Assembly (NCBI GenBank): GCA_001769125.1
Contig: MEOG01000020.1
Location: forward strand, 1 to 64,000
Direction of reading: 5' to 3'
Origin: Bacteroidetes bacterium GWF2_35_48
Lineage (GTDB): Bacteria > Bacteroidota > Bacteroidia > Bacteroidales > GWF2-35-48
DNA length: 64,000 bases
Positions within the stretch are counted from its first letter, which is position 1. Each line of letters starts with the position of its first letter. The notes under the pieces were generated by a model. The model was given only the letters and a program-made list of their open reading frames with translations, was not told the origin of the DNA and did no database searches. Position numbers and translations under genes: made by a program. This document shows positions 53,188 to 63,140 of this stretch, one piece after another.

Positions 53188-54162
53188 TCAGACGTTATAA
53201 ATATTCCATTTATAGTTTGCAAGATTTTTTTCATTTAAAAACCACTTGATTGTTTCACTTAACCCCTTTTCAATATTATACTTTGGCTTAAACCCTGTTA
53301 ATTTTTGAATTTTACTATTGTCTCCAAATAGGCGAAATACTTCAGAGTTTTTTGGGCGAATTCTATTATTGTCTTTTGTTATTTGAATTTCTGAATTCAT
53401 TTTTTTTGCAATTAATTCTGTTATTTCACTCATGGAAATTTCAAAATTACTGGAAATATTTATTTCCTGCCCAATGGATTCATTGCATTCAGCCAATTGA
53501 ATAAATCCCTCACAGGTATCTTGTACAAAAGTAAAATCTCTTGTTGGCGTTAAATCCCCTAATTTAATGTTTTTTTTACCTGATGCTATTTGAGTAATAA
53601 CAGTAGGGATAAATGCTCTGGCAGACTGACGAGGCCCGTATGTATTGAATGGTCTTACAATTGTAACAGGTAATTGAAAGGAATTAAAAAAACTCAATGC
53701 AATTGCATCTGCTCCAATTTTTGAAGCTGAATAGGGGGATTGTGGTTGTTTGGGATGATTTTCATCAATGGGTACATATTTGGCTGTTCCGTAAACTTCG
53801 CTTGTTGAAGTTACAAGTACCCTTTTTACATTATTATCTCTTGCGGCTTGACAAATATTCAAGGTCCCAGAAATATTTGTTTCTAAATAGCTGTTGGGAG
53901 CTATATAAGAATAGGGAATTGCAATTAATGCGGCCAGATGAAAAACTACTTCAATATCTTTTAAAAGCATATTACAAAAATGGGGATCCCTTATGTCGCC
54001 GGTAACTATTTCTAGATTTTGATGCCTTAAACCTTCAAGCCATCCCCAATTATTAAATGAATTGTAAAAAGATAATGCTTTTACGTTGTAATTTTTTCTC
54101 AAAAGCATTTCGGTTAAATGAGAGCCAATAAAACCATCTGCACCAGTTATAAGTATTTTCAT
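53188..54162 (-). CDS. legB: LegB-like NAD-dependent 4,6-dehydratase
   Basis: A 324-residue extended SDR. GADGFIGSHLTEMLL is the NAD site, with LSFYNSFNNWGWLEGL and FHLAALIAIPYSYIAP typical of LegB, and YSASKIGADAIALSFF holds the catalytic Tyr/Lys. LegB makes a 4-keto-6-deoxy sugar from GDP-GlcNAc (or UDP-GlcNAc in relatives). It is the first gene of the compact module with DegT, ATP-grasp, PglD-like and PtmE-like genes. LegG, LegI and LegF are not in the window, so a finished nonulosonic acid is not implied. Confidence 0.85.
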   Translation of the reverse strand: MKILITGADGFIGSHLTEMLLRKNYNVKALSFYNSFNNWGWLEGLRHQNLEIVTGDIRDPHFCNMLLKDIEVVFHLAALIAIPYSYIAPNSYLETNISGTLNICQAARDNNVKRVLVTSTSEVYGTAKYVPIDENHPKQPQSPYSASKIGADAIALSFFNSFQLPVTIVRPFNTYGPRQSARAFIPTVITQIASGKKNIKLGDLTPTRDFTFVQDTCEGFIQLAECNESIGQEINISSNFEISMSEITELIAKKMNSEIQITKDNNRIRPKNSEVFRLFGDNSKIQKLTGFKPKYNIEKGLSETIKWFLNEKNLANYKWNIYNV

Positions 54163-54312
54163 TTTTCAAGTTTTGTGTTTTTCACAAAAATAGTAATTTA
54201 TTCTTTCACATTTTACAACTATTTATTTTTCGTAAACACTTAAAATGAATACGCAACTTGATTTATATTTATTCTGATAATTTAACGAGAATATTATTTG
54301 CACAAATAAGAA

Positions 54313-55557
54313 TTATAAGCCTAATAATTCATCAGCAAATTTGTTATAGTTTATGTCGGCATTATAACTTTTTTTCCAAAAATCAAATGCATTCTGTCTA
54401 TAGTGTAACTGATTCTCTAAACTGCTTGATAAATAAGTTTCAATTACCTGAGCAATTACATTTACATCAAATTCTTTATTAATCAAAAATCCGAATTTTT
54501 TATTTACAATTTCAGATGTGCCTCCAACATCCGTAGCAATAATAGGTATGCCCGCAGATAATGCCTCCATAATACTGACCGGAATTCCTTCTGATTCACT
54601 GACATTAATAAATAAATCTACATAATTATTGTGATAAAACTCTAGTATTTCACTGTTTTTAACGATTCCCTTGAAGCAAAATTCAACATGTGATATTTTT
54701 TGTTTAGCATATTCTTCAAGTTCTTTTCGTAGCTCTCCTTCTCCCCAATGCACCCATTTTATTTTTTTAAATTGAAGTTGAGCCAATATATCAATTATCA
54801 GATGAATTCTTTTTAAAGGCAATAAGAAACTGCAACTGCAAAACAGAACCGAATCTTCCTTTTTTTGGACGTTGCATACACGAGTACTTGTTTTACCAAG
54901 CCTTGAGATTGAAATTTTATTTTCGAATTGGCTCCCTAACAATCTGAGAAATTCCATTTTTCCGGCTAATGATATTGAATAGGTTTGATCTAATGATAAT
55001 ACAATATTTTTTTTAAAAGGTAAATAGGGAATAGGATGGCGATCAAAAAAAATATCCCAACCGTGTGATCTTGAAATACACTTAAAGTCCTTATTCTCTT
55101 TTTTTAAAAGCGCCAAAGCCAATGATTTATAATCATGCCAGTATGAGTAAAATATTATATTCTGTGATTCATATCTGTTTTTTCTAACAATTATATTTAT
55201 AAATCTTGTTAAGATACGTGCCTTAACAATATCCATATACATTATTTTAAAAATATGAAAAATGAGCTTTAATTTAAAGTTTTTAATAATATAAAATATC
55301 TCTTTCCAGAAAAATATCTTGGAAAAACTTAAAAGACCAAAAATTTTTATATCAATAGTTACTTTTTGTGAATAGGTGTTGACAAAAACATTTGAGGGTA
55401 AATGTCTAATATAATTTGGATTATTTTGCTCTTTTGTTATAATAATAATTTTTTCAAATCTTTTAGCAATTATGCCAATTTCGTCATCAAGAAAAAATTC
55501 TTCGTATAAAAAGGGATAACTCTCAGTTAATAATATTAATGTTTTTTGTTTATCCAC
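54313..55557 (-). CDS. GT4-family glycosyltransferase
   Basis: A 414-residue GT-B transferase. The C-terminal donor region is clear: NVSESEGIPVSIMEALSAG then IPIIATDVGGTSEIV, holding the E-x7-E pattern. The N-terminal part begins TLILLTESYPFLYEEFFLD. It lies 150 bp upstream of the LegB-like gene. A gap of 43 bp separates it from the next GT4 gene. Substrate unknown. Confidence 0.92.
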   Translation of the reverse strand: MDKQKTLILLTESYPFLYEEFFLDDEIGIIAKRFEKIIIITKEQNNPNYIRHLPSNVFVNTYSQKVTIDIKIFGLLSFSKIFFWKEIFYIIKNFKLKLIFHIFKIMYMDIVKARILTRFINIIVRKNRYESQNIIFYSYWHDYKSLALALLKKENKDFKCISRSHGWDIFFDRHPIPYLPFKKNIVLSLDQTYSISLAGKMEFLRLLGSQFENKISISRLGKTSTRVCNVQKKEDSVLFCSCSFLLPLKRIHLIIDILAQLQFKKIKWVHWGEGELRKELEEYAKQKISHVEFCFKGIVKNSEILEFYHNNYVDLFINVSESEGIPVSIMEALSAGIPIIATDVGGTSEIVNKKFGFLINKEFDVNVIAQVIETYLSSSLENQLHYRQNAFDFWKKSYNADINYNKFADELLGL

Positions 55558-55600
55558 TTTGTGAAAAAAATTAAATCATAATTCTGATTTATAACCAATC

Positions 55601-56758
55601 TTATAAACTTATAGTATAATAAAAATCTATTAATTCCTTAATTTTAATAGTCACGTCAAATCTAGCCGCGTACTGTTTTGAATATTCGGACATATTTGAA
55701 TACATCTCTGGTTTGTTAATCAAAGATTTAATCGTATTTGAAAAAAGTGATGCATCCTGTTTAAAAAGCATAAATCCATTCCTGCCTTCTTCAATTACAT
55801 CCCTGTTCCCTTTCCCATCAAGTGTAATTACGGGCAAGCCAGCAGCCATTGCTTCAAGGAAAACTAGACCAAATGCTTCGGATAAAGCAGAGTGTATATA
55901 TAGATCGCATTTTTTGTACCACTCTTCAACATTATGGCAAATCCCTCTTAAAAATATTTCGTTTTCAAGATTGTTACTAATCACTAAATCCTTGATCATG
56001 TTAAATTTTTCTCCGTCACCTATTAAGTTCATTTCAAAAGGTACATTTTCTTTTTTTAACTCTTTTGCAACTTCGATTAAAAATTTCTGATTTTTCTTGT
56101 ATTGAAAACTGCCTACGTTAAGCAACCTTATTGGTTGATTAGGATTAATTCGTCTATTATTAATGTTGAAAAAACGATTATAGTTAAAGCCATAATAAAT
56201 CAGATTAACATTTTTGACCATTGAGGACGGCAATGATTTTTTAAAGTATTTTTCTGTATCACTTGAATTTGCAATAAAATAAGTTGTTGTGTTTTTATAT
56301 TTTTTTCTAGTTATATATATTTTTTCTATAAAATGTAAAATGCTTTCCTTTTTTAATAAAGTACTGAGTGAAAAGTTTTTAAATTGTACCATCTTGTCAT
56401 GACAATGGCAAACATACCTGATATCTTTGTGATTGTAGTATGAACTTAAAAATTCAGCTAAAAATCTATGAGTGTGAATAATATGTGGCTTAAAAGATTC
56501 CAGTAAATTTTTATAAGCATTATTCTCGTTTTCTCCAAATAATCTGAATGTTTTGTAATCTAATATTTTAACAGGATAATTGTTTGTGAATTCAGTATTT
56601 TGATTATTATCATAAAGAGCTGCAATTATAAATTCTATATTTTTCGTTTTAGAAATTTCACAGCACAAATCCATCAAATACCTTTCAGCTCCTCCTTTTC
56701 CTAAATCTGTGATGAGAAATAGTACTCTTAATTTATTTTGATTTGTAGAAATCATCAA
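55601..56758 (-). CDS. GT4-family glycosyltransferase, coupled to C5-epimerase-like copy 2
   Basis: A 385-residue GT-B transferase with DLGKGGAERYLMDLC near the start and SALSEAFGLVFLEAMAAG, PVITLDGKGNRDVIEEG in the donor site. Its start region overlaps the C5-epimerase-like gene at 56733-57680 by 26 bp, which points to coupled expression. The donor sugar is unknown. Confidence 0.93.
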   Translation of the reverse strand: MMISTNQNKLRVLFLITDLGKGGAERYLMDLCCEISKTKNIEFIIAALYDNNQNTEFTNNYPVKILDYKTFRLFGENENNAYKNLLESFKPHIIHTHRFLAEFLSSYYNHKDIRYVCHCHDKMVQFKNFSLSTLLKKESILHFIEKIYITRKKYKNTTTYFIANSSDTEKYFKKSLPSSMVKNVNLIYYGFNYNRFFNINNRRINPNQPIRLLNVGSFQYKKNQKFLIEVAKELKKENVPFEMNLIGDGEKFNMIKDLVISNNLENEIFLRGICHNVEEWYKKCDLYIHSALSEAFGLVFLEAMAAGLPVITLDGKGNRDVIEEGRNGFMLFKQDASLFSNTIKSLINKPEMYSNMSEYSKQYAARFDVTIKIKELIDFYYTISL

Positions 56759-57680
56759 TCATTTTTTTTAAATTTCGAATCCGTGGTTTTACTCTGAACA
56801 TTAATTTAACAAAAAGAAAATTTAATGGAGTTATTTGCTTTTTCCATTTTTGATAATATTTTTTAAATATAGGTTCTTCTGTCAAATAGTATAATATTTT
56901 TAACTGTGGAACATGAACATTTTGTTGATAATAATATCGTACCAATTCTTTATTTAACAGATCATAGATAGACCAATATGATGTACTGAATTTATGAATA
57001 TTTTTTTTTAAAGTTATGATGCATTTGTCAATATCTTTTTTTACTTCAGTATTTCCAGTAACTCTGTAAAGATCATACAATCCAAAAAGTGTGTAAATAT
57101 ACCCGTTTAAAACAAATGTGGGCTTTGGTGTTGGATATTCTTCAAACCAAAGATCTCCGTACTCATCGAATCTTCTTACGCCACCGTTATTATACTCAAA
57201 TTTTAAAAATTCATATGCCTGTATTGCAGTATTTAAAAGATTTTCATCATTAAGCGCCTGATACATCCTTAAATAAAAAGAAATAATCTCTCCTTGAGCC
57301 ATAGCGGATGGCCAGGGAGGATCTATTTTATACTTTTCATCAAAAACATAATTATACCAGACACTCGTATTATTTTTTGTTGTCTTTAAATTATTTAAAA
57401 CAAGTAAACAGTGTTTTAAAATCTGTAAAGTCTTTTGATCTCTGTTTTCAAGCCATTCAGCATGAAGCATAAATCCATATTGTGCGATGTTAACAGTTGA
57501 ATAATATAACTCTTTATTATTTCGGCACATTGGTACTCCATTAGGATCTATAACACCGTTATAAATGTTATTTGTTGTATAATGGATTAAAGCAGGTCGC
57601 ATATCAATATAATAGGATCCCAGATTTTTATCCAGAGAAACATTACCAAGAGAAAATTTTATTTTTCGGCTTTCTTCCAT
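56733..57680 (-). CDS. Glucuronyl C5-epimerase-like protein, copy 2
   Basis: A 315-residue paralogue of the protein at 47138-48070. It shows GSYYIDMRPALIHYT, AMAQGEIISFYLRMYQALN, NGGVRRFDEYGDLWFEEYPT and FVLNGYIYTLFGLYDLYRVT, then QQNVHVPQLKILYYL. Both lack a signal peptide and an N-terminal domain, so they match only the C-terminal catalytic barrel of animal GLCE. It follows asnB by 22 bp and overlaps the next GT4 gene by 26 bp. Epimerase activity is inferred. Confidence 0.82.
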   Translation of the reverse strand: MEESRKIKFSLGNVSLDKNLGSYYIDMRPALIHYTTNNIYNGVIDPNGVPMCRNNKELYYSTVNIAQYGFMLHAEWLENRDQKTLQILKHCLLVLNNLKTTKNNTSVWYNYVFDEKYKIDPPWPSAMAQGEIISFYLRMYQALNDENLLNTAIQAYEFLKFEYNNGGVRRFDEYGDLWFEEYPTPKPTFVLNGYIYTLFGLYDLYRVTGNTEVKKDIDKCIITLKKNIHKFSTSYWSIYDLLNKELVRYYYQQNVHVPQLKILYYLTEEPIFKKYYQKWKKQITPLNFLFVKLMFRVKPRIRNLKKMIDDFYKSK

Positions 57681-57702
57681 TATAATATTCAGAAAAGGAG
57701 GA

Positions 57703-59562
57703 TTAAAAATTTTTTAAATACCATAATTTGAAAATATATAAATTCCAAATTAATTTTCTATTATTTTGTTTTTTTGAAATATGATCGTAAAGTATTTTTT
57801 TTACATATAAATCAGAGAAAAAATCATCTTTAGAGCTTAAAATATTAAAAACGTCACTTTTTAAATCTTCACGAATCCACTTTGAGAGTGGAATCCCAAA
57901 CCCTTTTTTGGGTCTGTTAATTATCTGATCAGGAAGTTTATTTCTCATTACCTTTTTTAAAAGATACTTACAAGTTCCATTTCTTATTTTATAAGTTTTC
58001 GGCAATGTGCTAATAAAATTAACCACTTCTGTATCCAGAAAAGGCACTCTTACTTCTAGGGAATTAAACATAGAAGCCCTATCAACTTTATATAAAATAT
58101 CATCTAATAAATAGGTTTTATAGTAAATATAAAGAATTTGATTAAAATAATTTTCATTAGGAATGTTTTTCAAAAAATAATCAACTACATCAAGACCATT
58201 TCCATTCTCTATTTGCAATCCAATATCTTTTTTAAATAGGTGGTTTTTCATTAATGGAGTGAAACTTCCTAGCCAAAGAGAATGGGTATAATTTTTATTG
58301 CTTTCAAAACCTTTTAAAAATTGATTGATTTTAAAATCAAGGCTTATGTTTTTATCACTTACAGGCAAAAATTGAGAAATTTCAGTAAATATTTTTATAA
58401 TTATTGCAGGAAATAATCTGAAAAATTTAGCATATTTTTCAGAAATAAAAGTAGGATAGCCTGCAAGCAATTCATCGCTGCCATCCCCCCCTAAAGCAAC
58501 AGTAACATGCTCGCGGGTAAATTTTGATAAATAATATGTTGGTATAATTGATGGATCTGCAAAAGGTTCATCTAATTTATCAATAATTTCAGGAAGAAGG
58601 GTCAATGATTGCTTTGAAGATAATATTTGTTCATTATGATTAGTGCCAAGGTGACCAGCAACTTTTTTTGCATAATTGCTTTCATCATAACTTTTTTCTT
58701 CAAAACCAATAGAAAAAGTGTTGATTTTTTGACTACAGTTTTTTTGGGCATAATATGCTATAGCACTACTGTCGATTCCACCACTAAGAAATACACCAAG
58801 GGGAACATCACTCATCATACGTTTTTTAACAGCATTGTTTAAAAGTAAATCGAGTGTATTTATTGCATCTGGGATTGAGATATTCTTTTCATTGAAATTC
58901 ACGTTCCAATATATTTTTTTTTCTGTAATTTTATTTTTCTTAACAATCAAATAGCTTGCAGGTTCCAGTTTATAAATGTTTTTATAAATAGAAAATGGTG
59001 TTGGAACATAATCGAAAGTCAAATATTGATTTAACGTGTTTAAATTAAGCTCTTTTTTAACAGATGGGTAAAAAAATAAAGATTTTGGCTCAGATGCAAA
59101 AACGAATGATTGATTATCATGATAAAAATAAAGTGGTTTTTTTCCCATTCTGTCTCTTGCTAAAAATAAAGTTTTCTCATTGAAGTTATATATAGCAAAA
59201 GCGAACATCCCATTAATAATATCAAGACAATCATGTCCATATTCAATATACGCATTTAATAGAACTTCTGTGTCTGATTGTGTTCTAAAGAAATAGTTTT
59301 TTGTTTTTAATAATTTTTCTTTTATTTCTAAATAATTATAAATTTCTCCGTTAAAAACTAAAGCATATTTTTTATCAGCAGAAAAAAAGGGTTGGTGGCT
59401 TCGGCTGTCTAAATCTATTATACTTAAACGGGCTTGAGCTAGTCCTACGTTTTCAGTAAAAGAAATCCCTAAAAAATCTGGGCCTCTGTACTGAATTGAA
59501 GATATCATTTTATAAATAATGTCTTCATTCCCAAAGCCAACAAATCCTGCTATTCCACACAT
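57703..59562 (-). CDS. asnB: Asparagine synthase (glutamine-hydrolysing) family
   Basis: A 619-residue class II amidotransferase. MCGIAGFVGF puts the nucleophile at Cys2. The glutaminase region includes SIIDLDSRSHQPF and ALVFNGEIYNYLEI. The synthase domain has VFLSGGIDSSAIAYYA (about 256-271), the AMP-binding PP-loop. In polysaccharide loci such AsnB-type enzymes amidate uronic acids, which would suit the uronic acid enzymes nearby. A plain asparagine role is also possible. Confidence 0.93.
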   Translation of the reverse strand: MCGIAGFVGFGNEDIIYKMISSIQYRGPDFLGISFTENVGLAQARLSIIDLDSRSHQPFFSADKKYALVFNGEIYNYLEIKEKLLKTKNYFFRTQSDTEVLLNAYIEYGHDCLDIINGMFAFAIYNFNEKTLFLARDRMGKKPLYFYHDNQSFVFASEPKSLFFYPSVKKELNLNTLNQYLTFDYVPTPFSIYKNIYKLEPASYLIVKKNKITEKKIYWNVNFNEKNISIPDAINTLDLLLNNAVKKRMMSDVPLGVFLSGGIDSSAIAYYAQKNCSQKINTFSIGFEEKSYDESNYAKKVAGHLGTNHNEQILSSKQSLTLLPEIIDKLDEPFADPSIIPTYYLSKFTREHVTVALGGDGSDELLAGYPTFISEKYAKFFRLFPAIIIKIFTEISQFLPVSDKNISLDFKINQFLKGFESNKNYTHSLWLGSFTPLMKNHLFKKDIGLQIENGNGLDVVDYFLKNIPNENYFNQILYIYYKTYLLDDILYKVDRASMFNSLEVRVPFLDTEVVNFISTLPKTYKIRNGTCKYLLKKVMRNKLPDQIINRPKKGFGIPLSKWIREDLKSDVFNILSSKDDFFSDLYVKKILYDHISKKQNNRKLIWNLYIFKLWYLKNF

Positions 59563-59565
59563 AAA

Positions 59566-60378
59566 CTAATGTTTAATTCCTCCAAATTTCCAGGAGTTAC
59601 CATTTCTGAAAATGATATAGGTTGAAGATAAATCAATCGAAGGCGTTATTTTAAGCAAATTCTTAATTTCTTTTTTTGAAAAATATCTTGTTTGTGGAGT
59701 AACTAATTGGTCAAAAGCTACATGTCTGAAAAAAGCAAACTCTCTTTTTGAAATCCAGCAAGAGTATTCGTATAAAGGGAATTTTTGAAAAAGAGTTATT
59801 TTTGAAACTGTTTTGGCGTAAAAAAAATAAGCAGCAGAGAGAGGAGTTGCTATACAATATTTTGTAACCCACCAAGGCAATTTTGAAGATATTCTTCTTA
59901 TAGGATCGACAAAATACCGGATAATAGTATTACCTTCTTTCGCATATACCCAACAATGAAATCTTCCTCCTTTTTCAGTGTTTTCCAATACTGATTTGAA
60001 CCCGCTTAGTGGATTTTTAAGGTGATGAAGAACACCAATACAGTATACTAGGTCGTATTTCTCTTTTGTAAGGAATGAGGTCAGATCTTCTTTTATTATT
60101 GAATAATTTTTATAGTTAGTGTTTCGCATATTAATTTCGCAGGATGATACTGAGTTGCCCAGATCAACTCCTGTTAAAAATTTTGGTTTTAATGATGCTA
60201 CATGAACCATTAAGCTTCCGTTTCCACATCCAAGTTCAAGGATTTTTTTATCCTTGATGTTTTCTTCTTTTAATGGATGAAACCAATCTGCAAATTGTTC
60301 ATACGTGTAAATAGTCCCTTCTGGTAAATTGTTCCAAGAGGTTGAAAAAGCAGTTGCAGTTTTTTGATCACTATTCAT
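59566..60378 (-). CDS. Class I SAM-dependent methyltransferase
   Basis: A 270-residue methyltransferase with the SAM motif KILELGCGNGSLMVHVA and YDLVYCIGVLHHLKNP downstream. It lies 3 bp upstream of asnB on the same strand, so it is in the same operon. It probably methylates a sugar or lipid-linked intermediate. The substrate is unknown. Confidence 0.88.
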   Translation of the reverse strand: MNSDQKTATAFSTSWNNLPEGTIYTYEQFADWFHPLKEENIKDKKILELGCGNGSLMVHVASLKPKFLTGVDLGNSVSSCEINMRNTNYKNYSIIKEDLTSFLTKEKYDLVYCIGVLHHLKNPLSGFKSVLENTEKGGRFHCWVYAKEGNTIIRYFVDPIRRISSKLPWWVTKYCIATPLSAAYFFYAKTVSKITLFQKFPLYEYSCWISKREFAFFRHVAFDQLVTPQTRYFSKKEIKNLLKITPSIDLSSTYIIFRNGNSWKFGGIKH

Positions 60379-60717
60379 TTTGAAATTTTAATCTTCATAA
60401 ATTTAATACATAAAAAAAATGCTTAACATGATAATATAAAGTTGTTTTTAGTTTATGGCTTTAATAAAAATTCATCGAATTCTAAATTATTTTAATGTTT
60501 TAACTAATTTGTTCAATAAATTTGATTCCAGATTTTTCTTTAATTTTAAAGAAAAATTATTTCAAATGAGTGACACAAATGTTTTGAAAAGTAAAAGCAG
60601 AAAACATTAAGTTTTTATTGTAAGTAATTATTCTTTTTTGTAATCCATATAGTTAATATTTATTAATTCGATTTTAAACCCAAATTTATTATATTGATTA
60701 TAGTGTCTGGTATACCA
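60379..60717. other. Intergenic region within the polysaccharide locus
   Basis: AT-rich, with no gene seen. A possible minus-strand -7 box, TAAATTTG (60681-60688), lies about 300 bp upstream of the methyltransferase ATG, which is far for a promoter. No hairpin stood out. Confidence 0.4.
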
Positions 60718-61659
60718 TTAATTATCTATGTTTATTTTTTCTTTTATTGTAAAAGGAAATTTATTCTGACTTTCAAAATAAGTTCTCATTATCATTTCAG
60801 CAATAACTCCAAGCAAAATCATTAAAATTCCAACAATAAAAAACATGGCTGATAAGGTTGGTAAAGGTGTTTGTATAAAATCCTTCTGACCTGTAATTTT
60901 AAAATATACCGCGAAAGCTGCACATGCAAACATTACAATAAAAGATAAAATTCCAGCCCCTCCAAAAAAATGAATTGGCCGATGCATGAATTTGTCAAGA
61001 AATTTTATTAGAATCAAATCAAGAATTACTTTGTAAATTCTAAAAAGTCCATAATTACTTTTACCATAAATTCTGGGTTTATAACTTACAGGAATTTCAG
61101 TTACTTTTCCTCCCTGCCAGTTACAAAAAACAGGAATGAAGCGGTGCATTTGTCCATATAGTCTAACATCTTTTATAATATCTTTTCGGTATGCTTTGAG
61201 AGTACATCCATAATCATGCAAATGAACCCCTGAAATTTTGCTTATAAGTTTATTAGCAATAATTGAAGGCAGTTTCCTTGATAAAAATTTTCCTTCCCAC
61301 CTGTCCTTTCTCCAACCACTAACCACATCATAACCCTTTTCTAATACATTCAGGAGATTTTTAATATCATTTGGGTCGTTTTCCAGATCGCTGTCTATAA
61401 GCACAATAATATCTCCTTTAGCGAATTGTATCCCTGCGTTTATAGCCGCAGTTTGGCCGAAATTTCTTTTGAAATTAATAAGCTTAACACAGGAGTTATC
61501 TATAGCTGTTTTTTTTAATTCTTCCCAACTGGAATCTACTGATCCATCATTTACTGCAATTATTTCATAGGAATAATTTATCAGAGATTCATGTAAAAGA
61601 GAAAACAAGACGGAAATATTTTTGGACTCGTTATATATTGGAATAACTATTGAAATCAT
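60718..61659 (-). CDS. GT2-family glycosyltransferase (DPM1/ArnC-like) with two membrane helices
   Basis: A 313-residue GT-A protein. ISIVIPIYNESKNISVLF opens the domain, AVNDGSVDSSWEEL and LIDSDLENDP give the DxD region, and GQTAAINAGIQFAKG follows. Two C-terminal membrane helices (about 233-255 and 270-293) match the polyprenyl-phosphate sugar transferases such as ArnC. It would load a sugar onto undecaprenyl phosphate for a GT-C enzyme, and a candidate GT-C gene lies directly upstream (61668-63140). Confidence 0.93.
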   Translation of the reverse strand: MISIVIPIYNESKNISVLFSLLHESLINYSYEIIAVNDGSVDSSWEELKKTAIDNSCVKLINFKRNFGQTAAINAGIQFAKGDIIVLIDSDLENDPNDIKNLLNVLEKGYDVVSGWRKDRWEGKFLSRKLPSIIANKLISKISGVHLHDYGCTLKAYRKDIIKDVRLYGQMHRFIPVFCNWQGGKVTEIPVSYKPRIYGKSNYGLFRIYKVILDLILIKFLDKFMHRPIHFFGGAGILSFIVMFACAAFAVYFKITGQKDFIQTPLPTLSAMFFIVGILMILLGVIAEMIMRTYFESQNKFPFTIKEKINIDN

Positions 61660-61667
61660 ATAAAATA

Positions 61668-63140
61668 CTAATTAGAATTAATATGCAATATATTTCTTTT
61701 TTTGAAAATTTCTATAAATATTTTTTGTTTTAGCATATTTATTAAACAAAAAGAATAGAGTATCTCAAAAGTAATGATTGGAATTAAATATCTGAAATCA
61801 TTTGATTTGAATATAATTGCGTGAATGAAATAAAAGTATATCAGAATTAAAGAAATTAATAAAAAAGGGGCATTTAAATTATGGTTTATTATTAAAATTA
61901 TAATAAATAAAAAACTTAATATTTGAGTCACCCAAAAACAAAAATCAACAAAATATCGGAATACTAAAAGCCATTTATTCGTAGTATTATATTCGCCAAA
62001 CATTCTGTAAGTTGAGCTGGAAAAGATTAACCGTGAAAGGAATTTCAAAGGGGAATAAAAATAATAAATTATTTTTTTTTCCATCTTAACAGAATTTGTA
62101 TATTCCTTAAGCTTCTTTTTTATTTGTATATTCTTGGCAATTCTAATACTGTCAGATATTGCATTATTAAATGAAGTTAAACCATCTTGAGCAATTAAAA
62201 TATCCTTTTTCATATTAATCAAAGTATCTTTGTTAAATTTTGATGTAAAAATATTTTTATCATAGGGACAGTTTTTAGTGTTTGAATAAAACCATACATT
62301 GTTTTCCCATTCTTCTCCTATTGATTGAAGAAAATGGATCATATCCATTGAATGCATTTTTTCGTTGAGATAAACAGGATGAAATATAGTTGGAGTTGTT
62401 AGGTTTATTTTATTTTTATAATGGTAGTTACCTGCAATCCAAACGCCTTCGAAAAGAATCAATGGAAGAAAAAAAAGTATTGAATACCTGATAAGATGCA
62501 ATATCCCTTTTTTGTAATCTTTAATAATGAAATATAGGAAAAACAGTAAAAATAAAGGAAAACAAACTGGTCTTAAAAATGCCATCCAGGTAAGAAGAAT
62601 TCCTATAATGACTATATTGAATGTTGTTCTTTTATAAACAAGTAAAAACACACTTATTAACATGAACGAAGAAGTGAAACTTTCTGTTAATGCAGCGATA
62701 TCATAAAATGAAATAATAGGGAATAAAAAATATCCTAAAAAGGTTATAATGAATATCTTAAATCTGTTAACTATCCGAAACGCAAATAATGCAAGCAAAT
62801 AAAGTGAAATTGAGGCAAAAATATATTGAATAAAAATTATAATATTTAGAGAGGTTCCTGATTCGAAAACAAAACGAAGTAAGTAATAGGGCAAGCCATA
62901 ACCAAACATTCTGTATTGAAATAAAAAAGAAAAATCTTTGTGATGAATAAGGTTTTCTATTGGTTGAATATAGCTGGATGTATCATTTGAAATATAGCCG
63001 ATAAATCCTTTTATGTTAATTATATCGTCTGGTTTAGTAGAAAAAAAGAGGATGAAAAAAATAAAAACAACAAATTTTAAAAGGAAAGCAACTATAAGCC
63101 AAAATTTCCAATTTTCTGGATTAATTTCCAATTTTCTCAT
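61668..63140 (-). CDS. Polytopic membrane protein, possible GT-C glycosyltransferase
   Basis: A 490-residue membrane protein with about ten helices. An acidic loop after the first helix (YISNDTSSYIQPIENLI, about residues 49-65) and a long central hydrophilic stretch resemble GT-C transferases that use lipid-phosphate sugars. It lies 8 bp upstream of the GT2 gene, which supports pairing. Its N-terminal region overlaps the upstream epimerase gene end by 20 bp. The family was not named with confidence. Confidence 0.6.
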   Translation of the reverse strand: MRKLEINPENWKFWLIVAFLLKFVVFIFFILFFSTKPDDIINIKGFIGYISNDTSSYIQPIENLIHHKDFSFLFQYRMFGYGLPYYLLRFVFESGTSLNIIIFIQYIFASISLYLLALFAFRIVNRFKIFIITFLGYFLFPIISFYDIAALTESFTSSFMLISVFLLVYKRTTFNIVIIGILLTWMAFLRPVCFPLFLLFFLYFIIKDYKKGILHLIRYSILFFLPLILFEGVWIAGNYHYKNKINLTTPTIFHPVYLNEKMHSMDMIHFLQSIGEEWENNVWFYSNTKNCPYDKNIFTSKFNKDTLINMKKDILIAQDGLTSFNNAISDSIRIAKNIQIKKKLKEYTNSVKMEKKIIYYFYSPLKFLSRLIFSSSTYRMFGEYNTTNKWLLVFRYFVDFCFWVTQILSFLFIIILIINHNLNAPFLLISLILIYFYFIHAIIFKSNDFRYLIPIITFEILYSFCLINMLKQKIFIEIFKKRNILHINSN

